A DNA stretch of 64,000 bases from Symbiodinium natans (taxonomy: Eukaryota; Sar; Dinophyceae; Suessiales; Symbiodiniaceae): the NCBI GenBank assembly GCA_905221605.1, contig CAJNDS010000147.1:896773-960772 (forward strand). Direction: 5' to 3'. Of this stretch, positions 37,965 through 48,439 are shown piece by piece. A program made the translations under genes and the position numbers. Every line of letters starts with the position of its first letter. Position 1 is the stretch's first letter. Below the pieces are notes generated by a model, which was given only the letters and a program-made list of their open reading frames with translations, ran no database searches and was not told where the DNA came from.

Positions 37965-38110
37965 GGAGGTCCTTGTTCGTCTTCGACGACTTGCTGGATT
38001 TCACACCCTTGGCCTTGCCAGACCACTGCTGATGATGCTTCACAGCATCACTGGCAAAGAGTCCTCCCAAAGCTGCTTTTGCACCTTGAACGAAACCCGA
38101 AAGCCCAAAA
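37965..38110 (-). CDS. Candidate terminal exon with Lys/Ser-rich tail
   Basis: The minus frame reads GAKAALGGLFASDAVKHHQQ, then WSGKAKGVKSSKSSKTNKDL, and stops in a telomeric unit. The plus strand is also open here (VRLRRLAGFHTLGLARPLLM), so strand is not certain; codon usage looks more natural on the minus. Confidence 0.35.
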
Positions 38111-38216
38111 GCCTTAATGCCCCCAAGCCCTACATGCGAAACCCTTGAACTGCCGAACTTTACCTTTCAAGATTGTTCTACATGAGGTTCCTAGGTTTTT
38201 GTTTTAGGGGTTAGGG

Positions 38217-38690
38217 CTTGCTGTGAAATGGCGCAGAAGCTGTGAAGGTTGGGATGCAGACTCCCTTCGACAGCTTCGTGAGATACGAAGAGCAGCCATG
38301 GCCCGATAGTGGAGGGCCATCTAACATCTTTACCCCACCCCGCGCCGTCTCAGGCGGCAAAACCGCCCAAACCTATTCCTTTTAGGGTTTAGGCCTAAAC
38401 TCAAGTCACCTGCCCACTTCCAAAAACTTTTTCCATTCCAGGAGGTCTCAGTCCCAAGGATTCCAGGAAGGTCTCAGAGGGGGTGCCAGGGTCTCAGAAG
38501 GTTTCAGAAAGGTCCCAGCCCAGAAAGGCCCGTCCCAGAAAGGTCCCAGGTGTATCCACCCCTAAACCCTAAACCCTAAACCCTAAACCCTAAACCCTAA
38601 ACCGCAAAACGGCCGGTACTGGGCTCATAGAGGTGGAAGGGCTGAAGCGCCGCCCCCCTTCTGTAGGATGGCGGCCTAGGCCCTGAGTTT
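38217..38690 (+). repeat. Diverged duplicate of 26,288-26,635, exon-bearing
   Basis: The plus frame reads TPFDSFVRYEEQPWPDSGGP. A CCCTAAA array (38,563-38,605) and a run of CCCAGAAAGG repeats (38,440-38,545) interrupt this copy compared with its partner. Confidence 0.5.
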
Positions 38691-38894
38691 AGGGTTTAGG
38701 GTTTAGGGTTTAGGCTTTAGGGTTTAGGGTTTGGGGTTTAGGGCTTAGGAAAGTCCAGGGTGTATATCCTACGCCCCAAAAACCCTACAGAAAGGCAGCC
38801 GCCTCTGGGTGCTAGCTGAGGTTGTGGCAGCTCATCGATCTCAGTCTCTGTAAAGGCCACGATGTGGACCTCCTCAAGACCTTGTGAGCAGCGG

Positions 38895-39112
38895 GTTTGG
38901 GGTTTGGGGTTTAGGGTTTAGGGTTTAGGTTCAGGGCCTCAAAAAGTTTAGGCGGCCCTCTTGTGACACCAGACTGCAACGAATGGAGAACAACCCCCCA
39001 GCCAGTTCTCGTCCGCTTCGGAATTCCGGGTATACCGTTTCAGGTCGAGGGTCCCGGGGCTCTGGGCTCTGGGCTCTGGGTTTAGGGTTTAGGGTTTCGG
39101 ATTTAGGGCTTA
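38895..39112 (+). other. TTTAGGG variants with a possible exon
   Basis: At 38,984-39,043 the frame reads MENNPPASSRPLRNSGYTVS and reaches TTTCAG|GTCGAG, a fair donor. GGGCTCTGGG and TTTAGGG units follow to 39,112. Confidence 0.35.
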
Positions 39113-39340
39113 GGGTTCTCAATCTTGGCGAGGGTCGTCGGGCTGGAACTTGCTGCGAACACGCACCAATGCCAAACGGAGTCCCCAAGGGTGCACTCCC
39201 ATTCCCAAAAACCACACCCCTACATGCAACGCAACCACTACAAGAGATGATACGCCACTACAAAATGGGTGGCTGTCAAAATTATGATCCCTTTTCAATA
39301 CGACACTCAAACCGACCATCCGGGGCAGGAACGTTTAAAC
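39113..39340 (+). CDS. Candidate long exon, unknown protein
   Basis: After TTAG|GG the plus frame stays open for about 75 codons: EHAPMPNGVPKGALPFPKTT, PLQEMIRHYKMGGCQNYDPF, then SIRHSNRPSGAGTF. One of the longest array-free frames in the mosaic. It shares phase with the 38,984 segment across the telomere-like spacer. No family recognised. Confidence 0.4.
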
Positions 39341-39569
39341 CTTAAACCTGAAACTGAAATCCTAAACCCCAAAACCCTAAACCTACCTCAACGGGGGCCG
39401 TACATTTAAGGGTCCCCAACCCAAAACGCTGAAACCCTCAGGCCCTCAACCCTGCCTACGGCACCTGGAACACCAGGACCTTTGCGTGACAACCATGACT
39501 GTCGGGTTGAAATCTGAAAAAAACGAAAAAAAAACAAAACCCTGAGATCCTAAACGCCACGGACCCTGT

Positions 39570-39795
39570 AATTAGGGTTTAGGGTTTAGGGTTTAGGGTT
39601 TAGGGTTTAGGGCTTTGATGAGCCGAGCCCACGGCCGTCATAGACGTGGTCCTTGACAGCCTGGTTGAAGGTTTAGGGCTTAGGCATGCTTGAAACTTGC
39701 TCGGTCCAGGGCACGAGGGGGTTTAGGGTTTAGGGCTTGGGTTTGGGGTTTGGGGTTTGGGGTTTAGGGTTTGGGGTTTAGGGTTTAGGGTTAAG
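39570..39795 (+). repeat. TTTAGGG blocks and TTTGGGG variants
   Basis: Arrays at 39,570-39,615 and 39,720-39,795 around 100 bp of unique DNA. This is the last telomeric array before the array-free island. Confidence 0.85.
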
Positions 39796-39859
39796 GGTCC
39801 GCCGACCCTGGCAGCGTGTTGGATGGGTTTGAGGAGGTGAAAACCTCCCTCTTTCCCTC

Positions 39860-40062
39860 CTTACCCCCCCAAAACGCGGGGGGGGGTAGGGGGGGTCGGG
39901 CAATTTTTTCCCGTCAAAATCAGCGTTTTTGGCACCCCCACCACCCCCCCACCCCACACCCCAACCCCCCCCACCCCCCCCCACCCCCCCCGCCACCCCC
40001 CCCTCCCCGCCCCCACCCCCCCCTCCCCCCCCCCCCCCCCCCCCCCCCCCGTGGGTGGCTTA
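39860..40062. repeat. C-rich/G-rich low-complexity run
   Basis: CCCCACC repeats and C homopolymers to 40,051. Proline and glycine frames across it are artefacts. Confidence 0.85.
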
Positions 40063-40125
40063 AATAGGGTTTATTTGGAAGCTGGCACTCGGGTTTTGTT
40101 ATTACCAAACCCATTCCGACGAGGG
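40063..40125. mobile_element. F8 element end fragment
   Basis: AATAGGGTTTATTTGGAAGCTGGCACTCGGGTTTT matches the complement of the right end of the complete F8 copy at 48,440-48,540. The other end is absent. Confidence 0.55.
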
Positions 40126-40194
40126 TACGAGGCTGTCACGTGGGAAACTGGGAGTCTATGTCTTTTCGGGGTCGCCAGACATGTTCTTAGATTG

Positions 40195-40325
40195 GAAGAA
40201 AACTTGAACCCAAAAATCTTAGGGACCAGGGCTTGCGATTTGGCTCTTTGGAAGAAAACTTGAACCCAATATCTTAGGGACCAGGGCTTGATTTGGCTCT
40301 TTGGAGGAAAACTTGACGTTCCCAC
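40195..40325 (-). repeat. Inverted units of the 55-bp minisatellite
   Basis: About two units of CTTAGGGACCAGGGCTTG...TTTGGCTCTTTGGA(A/G)GAAAACTTGAACCC, the complement of the array at 42,160-43,360. Confidence 0.85.
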
Positions 40326-40371
40326 GAGGGCACGCTGCTGTCACGTAAGTCGTACTATCATGGCCTCTTCT

Positions 40372-41010
40372 AACCTTGTTCTTGTCCCTCCCGCTTCTCT
40401 CCCCCTGACCCTGTCACTCCTTCTCTATATCTCCTCATTCTTTTTAAAGTGGTACGAATGAGAGGAAGGCAACGTCCCCCCCCTGGAGGCACCCAGCATC
40501 AGCTTCCACCCCTTCCTGTTCTTCTCAGAAAAGAAAGAAAAAACAGAGCGAGAGAGAGAGAGAGAGAGAGAGAGAGTGAGTGCAGCGTGGGGCGGTCGTG
40601 GGGAAACCCCTTGTCCTCAAGCCCGCTGAAAAAGGGGGAAAAAAAGGAGCGCGAGAGGGGTGTGGAGAAGAGAGACGAGTGAGGAGCGAGAAGAAGGTGC
40701 AAACTCCCTTTTTTTCTTGTCTAAACAGAGAACGAGATAAGGGGAAAGCCAAGAGGCCCTCTCGCTCTCTCTCCCCCACGGTCTACGCTTCTCTCCATGC
40801 CCTGCGTTGTCTCATTCCCTCTCTCCTTCTGCAAATCTCTTGGAAGCTGATGCTCCTTTTTTTGTGGGCAGGTGCCTCCAGGGGAGGACGCTGCCTTCAT
40901 CTCATTCCGCCTTCCCGTACCACTTTAACAGAAAAATGAGGAGATAGAGAGAAAAAGAGACAGGGTCAGGGGGGAGAGAAGAAGGAGGGACAAGAACAAG
41001 GTAGGAAGAA
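40372..41010. mobile_element. 0.64-kb structure with long inverted arms
   Basis: The left arm (40,372-40,510: CCTTGTTCTTGTCCCTCC ... AAAGTGGTACG ... GGAGGCACC ... CAGCTTCCA) is the complement of the right arm (about 40,845-41,010). The centre carries (GA)n at 40,551-40,577 and C/T-rich DNA related to 41,030-41,200. No transposase seen; it could be a non-autonomous element or a fold-back repeat. Confidence 0.6.
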
Positions 41011-41559
41011 CTTGTAAATTCCTCTTCTCTCTTCTCTTTTCCTCTTTCTTTTCCACAAGAAAGAAAATTAATATGGACTTGAGAAAGGGGAAGCTAAGAG
41101 TCAAGAGACCCTTTCTCTCCCACGGTCTATGCTTCTCTCTCTATGCCTCGCCGTGTCTCACTCCCTCTCTGCTTCAGCAAATCTCTGCTTTGTAGTTCAC
41201 CCTCCTCCTCGTCTTCCAATTCTACAAGACATGCCGCCCATAAAAGCAAAAAGATGGAGAGAGCGAGCGAGAGAGAGAGAGAGAGAGAGATAGAGAACGA
41301 GCGAGCGAACCGGAAGAAGAAAGGAACAAGGTAGGAAGACATGTAAACTCATCTTTAACAAGAAAAACTGATTGGGAGCATAAACTTGTCCAATTTTTTT
41401 GGAGGGCTGCGCCTGCGACTTGTCTTTTTGGGAGCACATTTTGCCAAAATCTTGGGGGGCGTGTTTTGGGAGCATCCCCTTCTCCAAAGTCTTAGGAAGA
41501 CGGTGCTTGCGATTTGTCTTTTGGGAGCACAGAAAATCTTAAGTCTTCGGCCCGCTTTC

Positions 41560-42070
41560 TTTCAAAGGGTTCAAAAAAATGGAGGTCTCCGGTGTGGGTG
41601 TCCGTGAAAAGTAGGTCTTGTTACAGAAAAGAAAAACAGGACACCCTAATTTTGGATACATGTAACATCATTTCTTTCTTTTATTGCCTCTTGCGCAAGG
41701 AACGACAGGAAGGCAACGGTGGAAAAAGGGGAGCGCCTTTCCTTCAAGTTTCCAAAATCGGAGTCTCTGGTGTGGGTGTCCTGTTAAGGTGGGTGGCTAC
41801 AGAAAAGGAAGAAAAGGACACCCGAAACACTCTAAAAAACTTGGACAACCCTTTTCTACATGCTAAATTGTTTACTTTATACCGAATGAAACGAACGAAA
41901 GTGAGAGAGGACAAAGAAGCACTTTTCTTTCAAGGTTCCAAAAACAAGATCTCCGGTGCGGGTGTGTATTTAATATTTCGCTACAAAAAAGGAAAAGGAC
42001 ACCCGAAACACTCAAAAAAAACTTGGACACCCCTCTTTACATATTACATTAGATATTCATACTTAAATTA
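41560..42070. repeat. Three hairpin-bearing diverged repeats
   Basis: Units near 41,560, 41,735 and 41,925 share TTTCTTTCAAG, TCTC(C/T)GGTG(T/C)GGGTGT and GGACACCC. GGGTGTCC and GGACACCC within a unit can pair. A 185-codon plus frame spans all three in copy A, but 1-bp indels break it in copy B (44,610 and 44,683 region), so I do not call a gene. Confidence 0.65.
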
Positions 42071-42159
42071 AAGCGTTCAGAAAATGAAACGAACGAAAGG
42101 TGAGAGTGAACAAAGAGCACCTTTTCTTTCAAGGTTTCGTGGGGTCATTTCTTTGCTCC

Positions 42160-43360
42160 AAACAGTCAAATCGCAAGCCCAGGTCCCTAAGATTTTGAGT
42201 TCAAGTTTTGCTCCAAAGAACATCAAAGAGCCAAATCGCAAGCCCTGCTCCCTAAAACTTTGGCTTCAAGCTTTGCTCCAAAATCGCCAAATCGCAAGCC
42301 CTGCTCCCTAAAACTTTGGCTTCAAGTCTTGCTCCAAAAGGCCAAATGACAAGCCCTGGTCCCTGAAACTTTGGCTTCAAGTTTTCCTCCAAAAAGTCAG
42401 ATCGCAAGCCCTGGCGCTTAAGATTTTGGGTTCAAGTTTTCCTCCAAAGAGTCAAAGCGCAAGCCCTGGTCCCTAAGATTGTGGGGTCATGTTTTGCTCC
42501 AAACAGCCAAATCGCAAGCCCTGGTCCCCAAAATTTTGGGTTCAATTTTTCTTCCAAAGAGACAAATCACAAGCCCTGGTCCCTAAGATTTTGGGTTCAA
42601 TTTTTCTTCCAAAGAGCCAAATCACAAGCCCTGGTCCCTAAGATTTTGGGTTCAAGTCTTCCTCCAAAGAGCCAAATCGCAAGCCTTGGTCCCGCAGATT
42701 CTGGGTTCAAGCTTTCTCCAAAGAGCCAAATCGCAAGCTCTGGTCCCTAAGATTTTGGGTTCAAGTTTTCCTCCAAAGACCCAAATCTGGTCCCTAAGAT
42801 TGCGGGCAAACCGGAAGCCTTGGTCCCTAAGATTTGGGGTTCAAGTTTTCCTCCAAAGAGCCAAATCACAAGCCCCGGCCCCTAAGATTTTGGGTTCCAG
42901 TTTTGCTCCAAAAAGCCAAATCGCAAGCCCTGGTCCCTAAGATTGTGGGTTCCAAGTAGTTTTCCTCCAAAGAGCCAAATCGCAAGCCCTGGTCCCTGAG
43001 ATTGCGGGGTCATTCTTTGCTCCAATCAGTCAAATCGCAAGCCCTGGTCCCCCAATTTTGGGTTCAAGTTTTCCCCCAAAGAGCCAGTTCGCAAGCCCTG
43101 GTCCCCAAAATGTTCGGTTCAAGTTTTCCTCCAAAGAGTCACATCGCAAGCCCTGGTCCCTAAGATTTTGGCTTCAAAAAGCCAAATCGCAAGCCCTGGT
43201 CCATATGATGGTGGGTTCAATTTTTCCTCCAAAGAGCCAGATCGCAAGCCCTGGTCCCGAAAAACTTGGGTTCAAGTTTTCTTCCAAAGAGTCAAATCGC
43301 AAGCCCTTGTCCCGCAGATTGTGGGTTCAAGTTTTCCTCCAAAGAGCCACCCCAAATCTT
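42160..43360 (+). repeat. 55-bp minisatellite, about 21 units
   Basis: Unit CAAGCCCTGGTCCCTAAGAT, then TTTGGGTTCAAGTTTTCCTCC and AAAGAGCCAAATCG. Units differ by point changes. The orientation flips at about 43,365, with three or four reversed units to 43,565. Confidence 0.95.
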
Positions 43361-43364
43361 AGGT

Positions 43365-43565
43365 ACCAGGACTTGTGAATTTGACTCGTTGGAGCAAAGA
43401 ATGACCCCACAATCTTAGGGACCAGGGCTTGCGATTTGTCTCTTTGGAGGAAAACTTGAACCCAACATTTTGGAGAGCAGGGCTTGCGATTTGGCTTTTT
43501 GGAGGAAAACTTGAACCTAACATCTTAGGGACCAAATCTTAGGGAGCAGGGCTTGCGATTTTGCC
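43365..43565 (-). repeat. Reversed minisatellite units, copy A
   Basis: CTTAGGGACCAGGGCTTGCG...TTTGGAGGAAAACTTGAACCC in reverse orientation, forming a large palindrome with the preceding array. Confidence 0.9.
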
Positions 43566-43658
43566 CCCCCAAATGTTGTTCCTACCCCTTTCCCGTTTTG
43601 TGTGGTATTTGCAGGACTTTTGCAGAGTGCCAAGGGGATCCCGGCAAATTTTGACCGG

Positions 43659-46050
43659 CAATCCGCCTTCCCGCACCACTTTAACAGAAAAATGAGGAGA
43701 TAGAGAGAAAAAGAGACAGGGTCAGGGGGGAGAGAAGAAGGAGGGACAAGAACAAGGTAGGAAGAACATGTAAATTCCTCTTCTCTCTTCTCTTTTCCTC
43801 TTTCTTTTCCACAAGAAAGAAAATTAATATGGACTTGAGAAAGGGGAAGCTAAGAGTCAAGAGACCCTTTCTCTCCCACGGTCTATGCTTCTCTCTCTAT
43901 GCCTCGCCGTGTCTCACTCCCTCTCTGCTTCAGCAAATCTCTGCTTTGTAGTTCACCCTCCTCCTCGTCTTCCAATTCTACAAGACATGCCGCCCATAAA
44001 AGCAAAAAGATGGAGAGAGCGAGAGAGAGAGAGAGGGAGAGAGAGAACGAGCGAGCGAACCGGAAGAAGAAAGGAACAAGGTAGGAAGACATGTAAACTC
44101 ATCTTTAACAAGAAAAACTGATTGGGAGCATAAACTTGTCCAAATTTTTTGGAGGGCTGCGCCTGCGACTTGTCTTTTGGGAGCACATTTTGCCAAAATC
44201 TTGGGGGGCGTGTTTTGGGAGCATCCCCTTCTCCAAAATCTTAGGAAGACGGTGCTTGCGATTTGTCTTTTGGGAGCACAGAAAATCTTAAGTCTTCGGC
44301 CCGCTTTCTTTCAAAGGGTTCAAAAAAATGGAGGTCTCCGGTGTGGGTGTCCGTGAAAAGTAGGTCTTGTTACAGAAAAGAAAAACAGGACACCCTAATT
44401 TTGGATACATGTAATATCATTTCTTTCTTTTATTGCCTCTTGCGCAAGGAACGACAGGAAGGCAACGGTGGAAAAAGGGGAGCGCCTTTCCTTCAAGTTT
44501 CCAAAATCGGAGTCTCTGGTGTGGGTGTCCTGTTAAGGTGGGTGGCTACAGAAAAGGAAGAAAAGGACACCCGAAACACTCTAAAAAACTTGGACAACCC
44601 TTTCTACATGCTAAATTATTTACTTTATACCGAATGAAACGAACGAAAGTGAGAGAGGACAAAGAAGCACTTTTCTTTCAAGGTTTCCAAAAACAAGATC
44701 TCCGGCGCGGGTGTATATTTAATATTTCGCTACAAAAAAGGAAAAGGACACCCGAAACACTCAAAAAAACTTGGACACCCCTCTTTACATATTACATTAG
44801 ATATTCATACTCAAATTAAAGCGTTCAGAAATTGAAACGAACGAAAGGTGAGAGTGAACAAAGAGCACCTTTTCTTTCAAGGTTTCGTGGGGTCATTTCT
44901 TTGCTCCAAACAGTCAAATCGCAAGCCCAGGTCCCTAAGATTTTGAGTTCAAGTTTTGCTCCAAAGAACATCAAAGAGCCAAATCGCAAGCCCTGCTCTC
45001 TAAAACTTTGGCTTCAAGCTTTGCTCCAAAATCGCCAAATCGCAAGCCCTGCTCCCTAAAACTTTGGCTTCAAGTCTTGCTCCAAAAGGCCAAATGACAA
45101 GCCCTGGTCCCTGAAACTTTGGCTTCAAGTTTTCCTCCAAAAAGTCAGATCGCAAGCCCTGGTGCTTAACATTTTGGGTTCAAGTTTTCCTCCAAAGAGT
45201 CAAAGCGCAAGCCCTGGTCCCTAAGATTGTGGGGTCATGTTTTGCTCCAAACAGCCAAATCGCAAGCCCTGGTCCCCAAAATTTTGGGTTCAATTTTTCT
45301 TCCAAAGAGACAAATCACAAGCCCTGGTCCCTAAGATTTTGGGTTCAATTTTTCTTCCAAAGAGCCAAATCACAAGCCCTGGTCCCTAAGATTTTGGGTT
45401 CAAGTCTTCCTCCAAAGAGCCAAATCGCAAGCCTTGGTCCCGCAGATGCTGGGTTCAAGCTTTCTCCAAAGAGCCAAATCGCAAGCTCTGGTCCCTAAGA
45501 TTTTGGGTTCAAGTTTTCCTCAAAAGACCCAAATCTGGTCCCTAAGATTGCGGGCAAACCGGAAGCCCCGGCCCCTAAGATTTTGGCTTCCAGTTTGGCT
45601 TCAAAAAGCCAAATCGCAAGCCCTGGTCCACCTGGTCCACCTGGTCCCGAAAAACTTGGGTTCAAGTTTTCTTCCAAAGAGTCAAATCGCAAGCCCTGGT
45701 CCCGCAGATTGTGGGTTCAAGTTTTCCTCCAAAGAGCCACCCCAAATCTTAGGTACCAGGACTTGTGAATTTGACTCGTTGGAGCAAAGAATGACCCCAC
45801 AATCTTAGGGACCAGGGCTTGCGATTTGTCTCTTTGGAGGAAAACTTGAACCCAACATTTTGGAGAGCAGGGCTTGCGATTTGGCTTTTTGGAGGAAAAC
45901 TTGAACCTAACATCTTAGGGACCAAATCTTAGGGAGCAGGGCTTGCGATTTTGCCCCCCAAATGTTGTTCCTACCCCTTTCCCGTTTTGTGTGGTATTTG
46001 CAGGACTTTTGCAGAGTGCCAAGGGGATCCCGGCAAATTTTGACCGGCAA
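43659..46050 (+). repeat. Segmental tandem duplication, copy B
   Basis: Near-identical to 40,906-43,658 but shorter: the 55-bp array here (44,920-45,745) has about 15 units, and roughly 450 bp corresponding to 42,790-43,260 is reduced. It ends in the 89-bp tandem array. Confidence 0.9.
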
Positions 46051-46510
46051 ATGTTGTTCCTACCCTTTCCCGTTTTGTGTGGTATTTGCAGGACTTTTCC
46101 AGGGCACCAAGGGGATCCCGGCAGATTTGGACCCGCGAAGTTGTTCCTACCCTTTCCCTGTTTGTGTGGTATTTGCAGGACATTTCCAGGGCGCCAAGGG
46201 GATCCCGGCAAATTTTGACCGGCAAATGTTGTTCCTACCCTTTCCGGTTTTGTGTGGTATTTGCAGGCCATGTGCACGGTGCCAAGGGGATCCCGGCAAA
46301 TTTTGACCCCCAAATGTTGTTCCTACCCTTTCCCGTTTTGTGTGGTATTTGCAGGACTTCTGCAGGGTGCCATGCAAGGGGATCCCGGCAAATTTTGACC
46401 GGCAAATTTTGTTCCTACCCTTTCCGGTTTTGTGTGGTATTTGCAGGCCATGTGCACGGTGCCAAGGGAATCCCGGCAAATTTTGACCTCTTAAATGTTG
46501 TTCCTACCCT
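45962..46510 (+). repeat. 89-bp tandem array, about six units
   Basis: TTGTTCC starts at 45,965, 46,054, 46,141, 46,229, 46,317, 46,409 and 46,498 (spacings 87-92). Each unit holds TTTTGTGTGGTATTTGCAGG and CAAGGGGATCCCGGCA. Unit length is not a multiple of three and frames shift between units, so it is not a protein repeat. Confidence 0.95.
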
Positions 46511-46547
46511 TTCCGGGGTCTTCCCCCTGCTCGCCCCCTGGGGGCCT

Positions 46548-46995
46548 CATTTTTTTGGTTTTGAACGGCCACCACCACCACCACCACCACCAGACAATAC
46601 CACAAAAGAAAAGCCCCATTTTGTTAACCTCATTTTTTGGTTTTGAACGGCCACCACGACCACCACCACCAGACAATACCACCAAAAAAAAAAACATTTT
46701 GTTAACCTCATTTTTTGGTTTTGAACGACCACCACCACCACCACCAGACAATACCACCAAAAAAAGCCCCATGTTGTTAACCTCATTTTTTGTTTCAAAC
46801 GGCAACCACCACCACCACCACCAGACAATACCACCCAAAAATAACCCCATTTTGTTAACCTCATTTTTTGGTTTTGAACGGCCACCACCACCACCACCAC
46901 CACCACCACCACCACCACCAGACAATACCACAAAAGAAAAGCCCCATTTTGTTAACCTGATTTTTTTGGTTTCTAACGGCAACCACCACCACCCC
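46548..46995 (+). repeat. CCA-rich tandem array, about 60-95-bp units
   Basis: Six units of CCTCATTTTTTGGTTT(T/C)(G/A)AACGGC, (CCA)4-13, GACAATACCAC and AAAAGCCCCATTTTGTTAA. Length varies with the CCA count. His/Pro frames are artefacts. Confidence 0.9.
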
Positions 46996-47099
46996 CGCGA
47001 GGAGCACACCCTGCGAATGACGCATGCTTATGCACTAAATTGAGAGGTTTAAGGGTTTGGGGATTTTTGGGTTTATGGGTCTAGTAGTTTCAGTTTATG

Positions 47100-47235
47100 A
47101 GGGGGGGGGGGGGGCGTAGCGGGGGGGTCTCCCCCCTGCTCGCCCCCTGGGGGGCCTTGAGGGGAAGGGAGGAGCTCGAGGGGGGCAAGCCCTCGATCCA
47201 GAGGGTGCGGGGGGCGGAGCCCCCCGCGAACGGTG
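47100..47235. other. G/C-rich segment with inverted stretches
   Basis: A G run at 47,101-47,114, CCCCCCTGCTCGCCCCCTGGGGGG (also near 46,522-46,545) and GGGGGCGGAGCCCCCC, which can form a hairpin. Confidence 0.6.
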
Positions 47236-47254
47236 GTGAATATTTGAGTTTTTC

Positions 47255-47590
47255 AGACTGAAGATGATGGGAGATGATGGAGATGAAGAAGATGATGAAA
47301 GATGAGGAAGATGAAGAAGATGATGCAAGATGACGAAGATGATGAAGATGATGAAGAAGATGAAGGTGATGAAGATGATGAAGATGAACGAGCTGAGGGA
47401 GATGAAGCAGATGATGAAGATGAGGGAGATGAGGGAGATGAAGAAGATGATAAAGATGAAGATGATAGAGTTCAACGAGCTCAGCGAGATGAAAGAGATG
47501 AAGGAGATGATGAAGATGATGGAGATGATGGAGATGATGAAGATGAAGGAAAAAAAGGATATTAAGGAGATGACGAAAAAGATGAAAATG
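47255..47590 (+). repeat. GAT/GAA microsatellite
   Basis: Imperfect GATGAA and GATGAT repeats. An Asp/Glu-only frame of about 87 codons runs through it to TAA at 47,563. Low complexity explains it fully. Confidence 0.85.
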
Positions 47591-47604
47591 ATGATGCCCC
47601 CCCC

Positions 47605-48415
47605 CCTCGCAGAATTAAATAATTTAAAAAATTTAAATCCGAAACGCCCCTTTCGGATTTAAATTATTTAAATTAATTAATTCTGGGAAGGGGGGGGGCC
47701 CGGTCCTGCCCCCCCCCCTTTTCGGATTTAAATTATTTAAATTATTTAAATTTTTTAAATTATTTAAATTATTTAAATTATTTAAATCCGGGGGGGGGGA
47801 ATTAAATAATTTAAATAATTTAAATCCGAATTTAAAAAATTTTTAAATTCCCCCGGAATTAAATAAATAATTTAAACCGAAAAGGGGGGGGGGGGCAGGC
47901 CCCACCAGGCCCCCTCCCCCTCCCAGAATTAAATAATTTAAATAATTTAAATCCGAAAGGGGTGTTCAGGATTTAAATTATTTAAATTATTTAATTCTGG
48001 GAGGGGGAGGGGGCCCGGTGGGGCCTGGCCCCCCCCCTTTTCGGATTTAAATTATTTAAATTATTTAAATTATTTAAATTATTTAAATTATTTAAATTAT
48101 TTAAATTATTTAAATTATTTAAATTATTTAAATTCCGGGGGGGGGGAATTAAATAATTTAAATAATTTAAATCTGAAAGGGGGGGTTCGGATTTAAATTA
48201 TTTAAATTATTTAATTCCCCCCCCCGGAATTAAATAATTTAAATAATTTAAATAATTTAAATAATTTAAATAATTTAAATAATTTAAATAATTTAAATCC
48301 GAAAAGGGGGGGGGCCAGGCCCAGGCCCCCTCCCCCTCCCAGAATTAAATAATTTAAATAATGTAAATCCGGAACGCCCCTTTCGGATTTAAATTATTTA
48401 AATTATTTAATTCCT
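47605..48415. repeat. AT-palindrome block of TTTAAATTA units between G/C runs
   Basis: Runs of (TTTAAATTA)n and its complement of 3-10 units, each joined by GGATTTAAAT or AATTC ends to short G or C runs, and repeated about eight times in alternating orientation. Longest at 48,045-48,135 and 48,228-48,300. GAATTAAATAATTTAAAT and its complement frame most segments, giving nested palindromes. Confidence 0.95.
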
Positions 48416-48439
48416 TGCCCCAGACCCCCCAGAAACGAT

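Larger units (their letters stand above)
40906..43658 (+). repeat. Segmental tandem duplication, copy A
   Basis: Begins CCGCCTTCCCG(T/C)ACCACTTTAACAG and ends with one 89-bp unit (GACCGGCAA). Copy B follows head to tail at 43,659. The copies are nearly identical apart from small indels and fewer minisatellite units in B. Confidence 0.9.

Noticed and set aside
39778-40114. Gly-rich or Pro-rich proteins
   Set aside because: Homopolymeric G/C runs.
40525-41342. Ser/Leu-rich and Arg/Glu-rich ORFs
   Set aside because: They come from (GA)n and (CT)n microsatellites inside an inverted-repeat structure and its neighbour.
41514-42071. 185-codon plus-strand ORF as a gene
   Set aside because: It spans three diverged tandem units, and 1-bp indels in the near-identical copy B break the frame, so there is no sign of selection on protein.
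42160-43360. tRNA-derived SINE array (GGTTCAAG resembling a B box)
   Set aside because: The motif matches only part of the B-box consensus, no A box or tRNA fold is visible, and the repeat is tandem.
45915-46646. Repeat protein encoded by the 89-bp array
   Set aside because: Unit length is not a multiple of three, spacing varies from 87 to 92, and frames on both strands are equally open.
46491-47043. His/Pro-rich or Val/Gly-rich proteins over the CCA array
   Set aside because: Low-complexity CCA repeats give open frames on both strands.
47302-47565. Acidic Asp/Glu protein
   Set aside because: Explained entirely by a GAT/GAA microsatellite; no complex sequence flanks it in frame.
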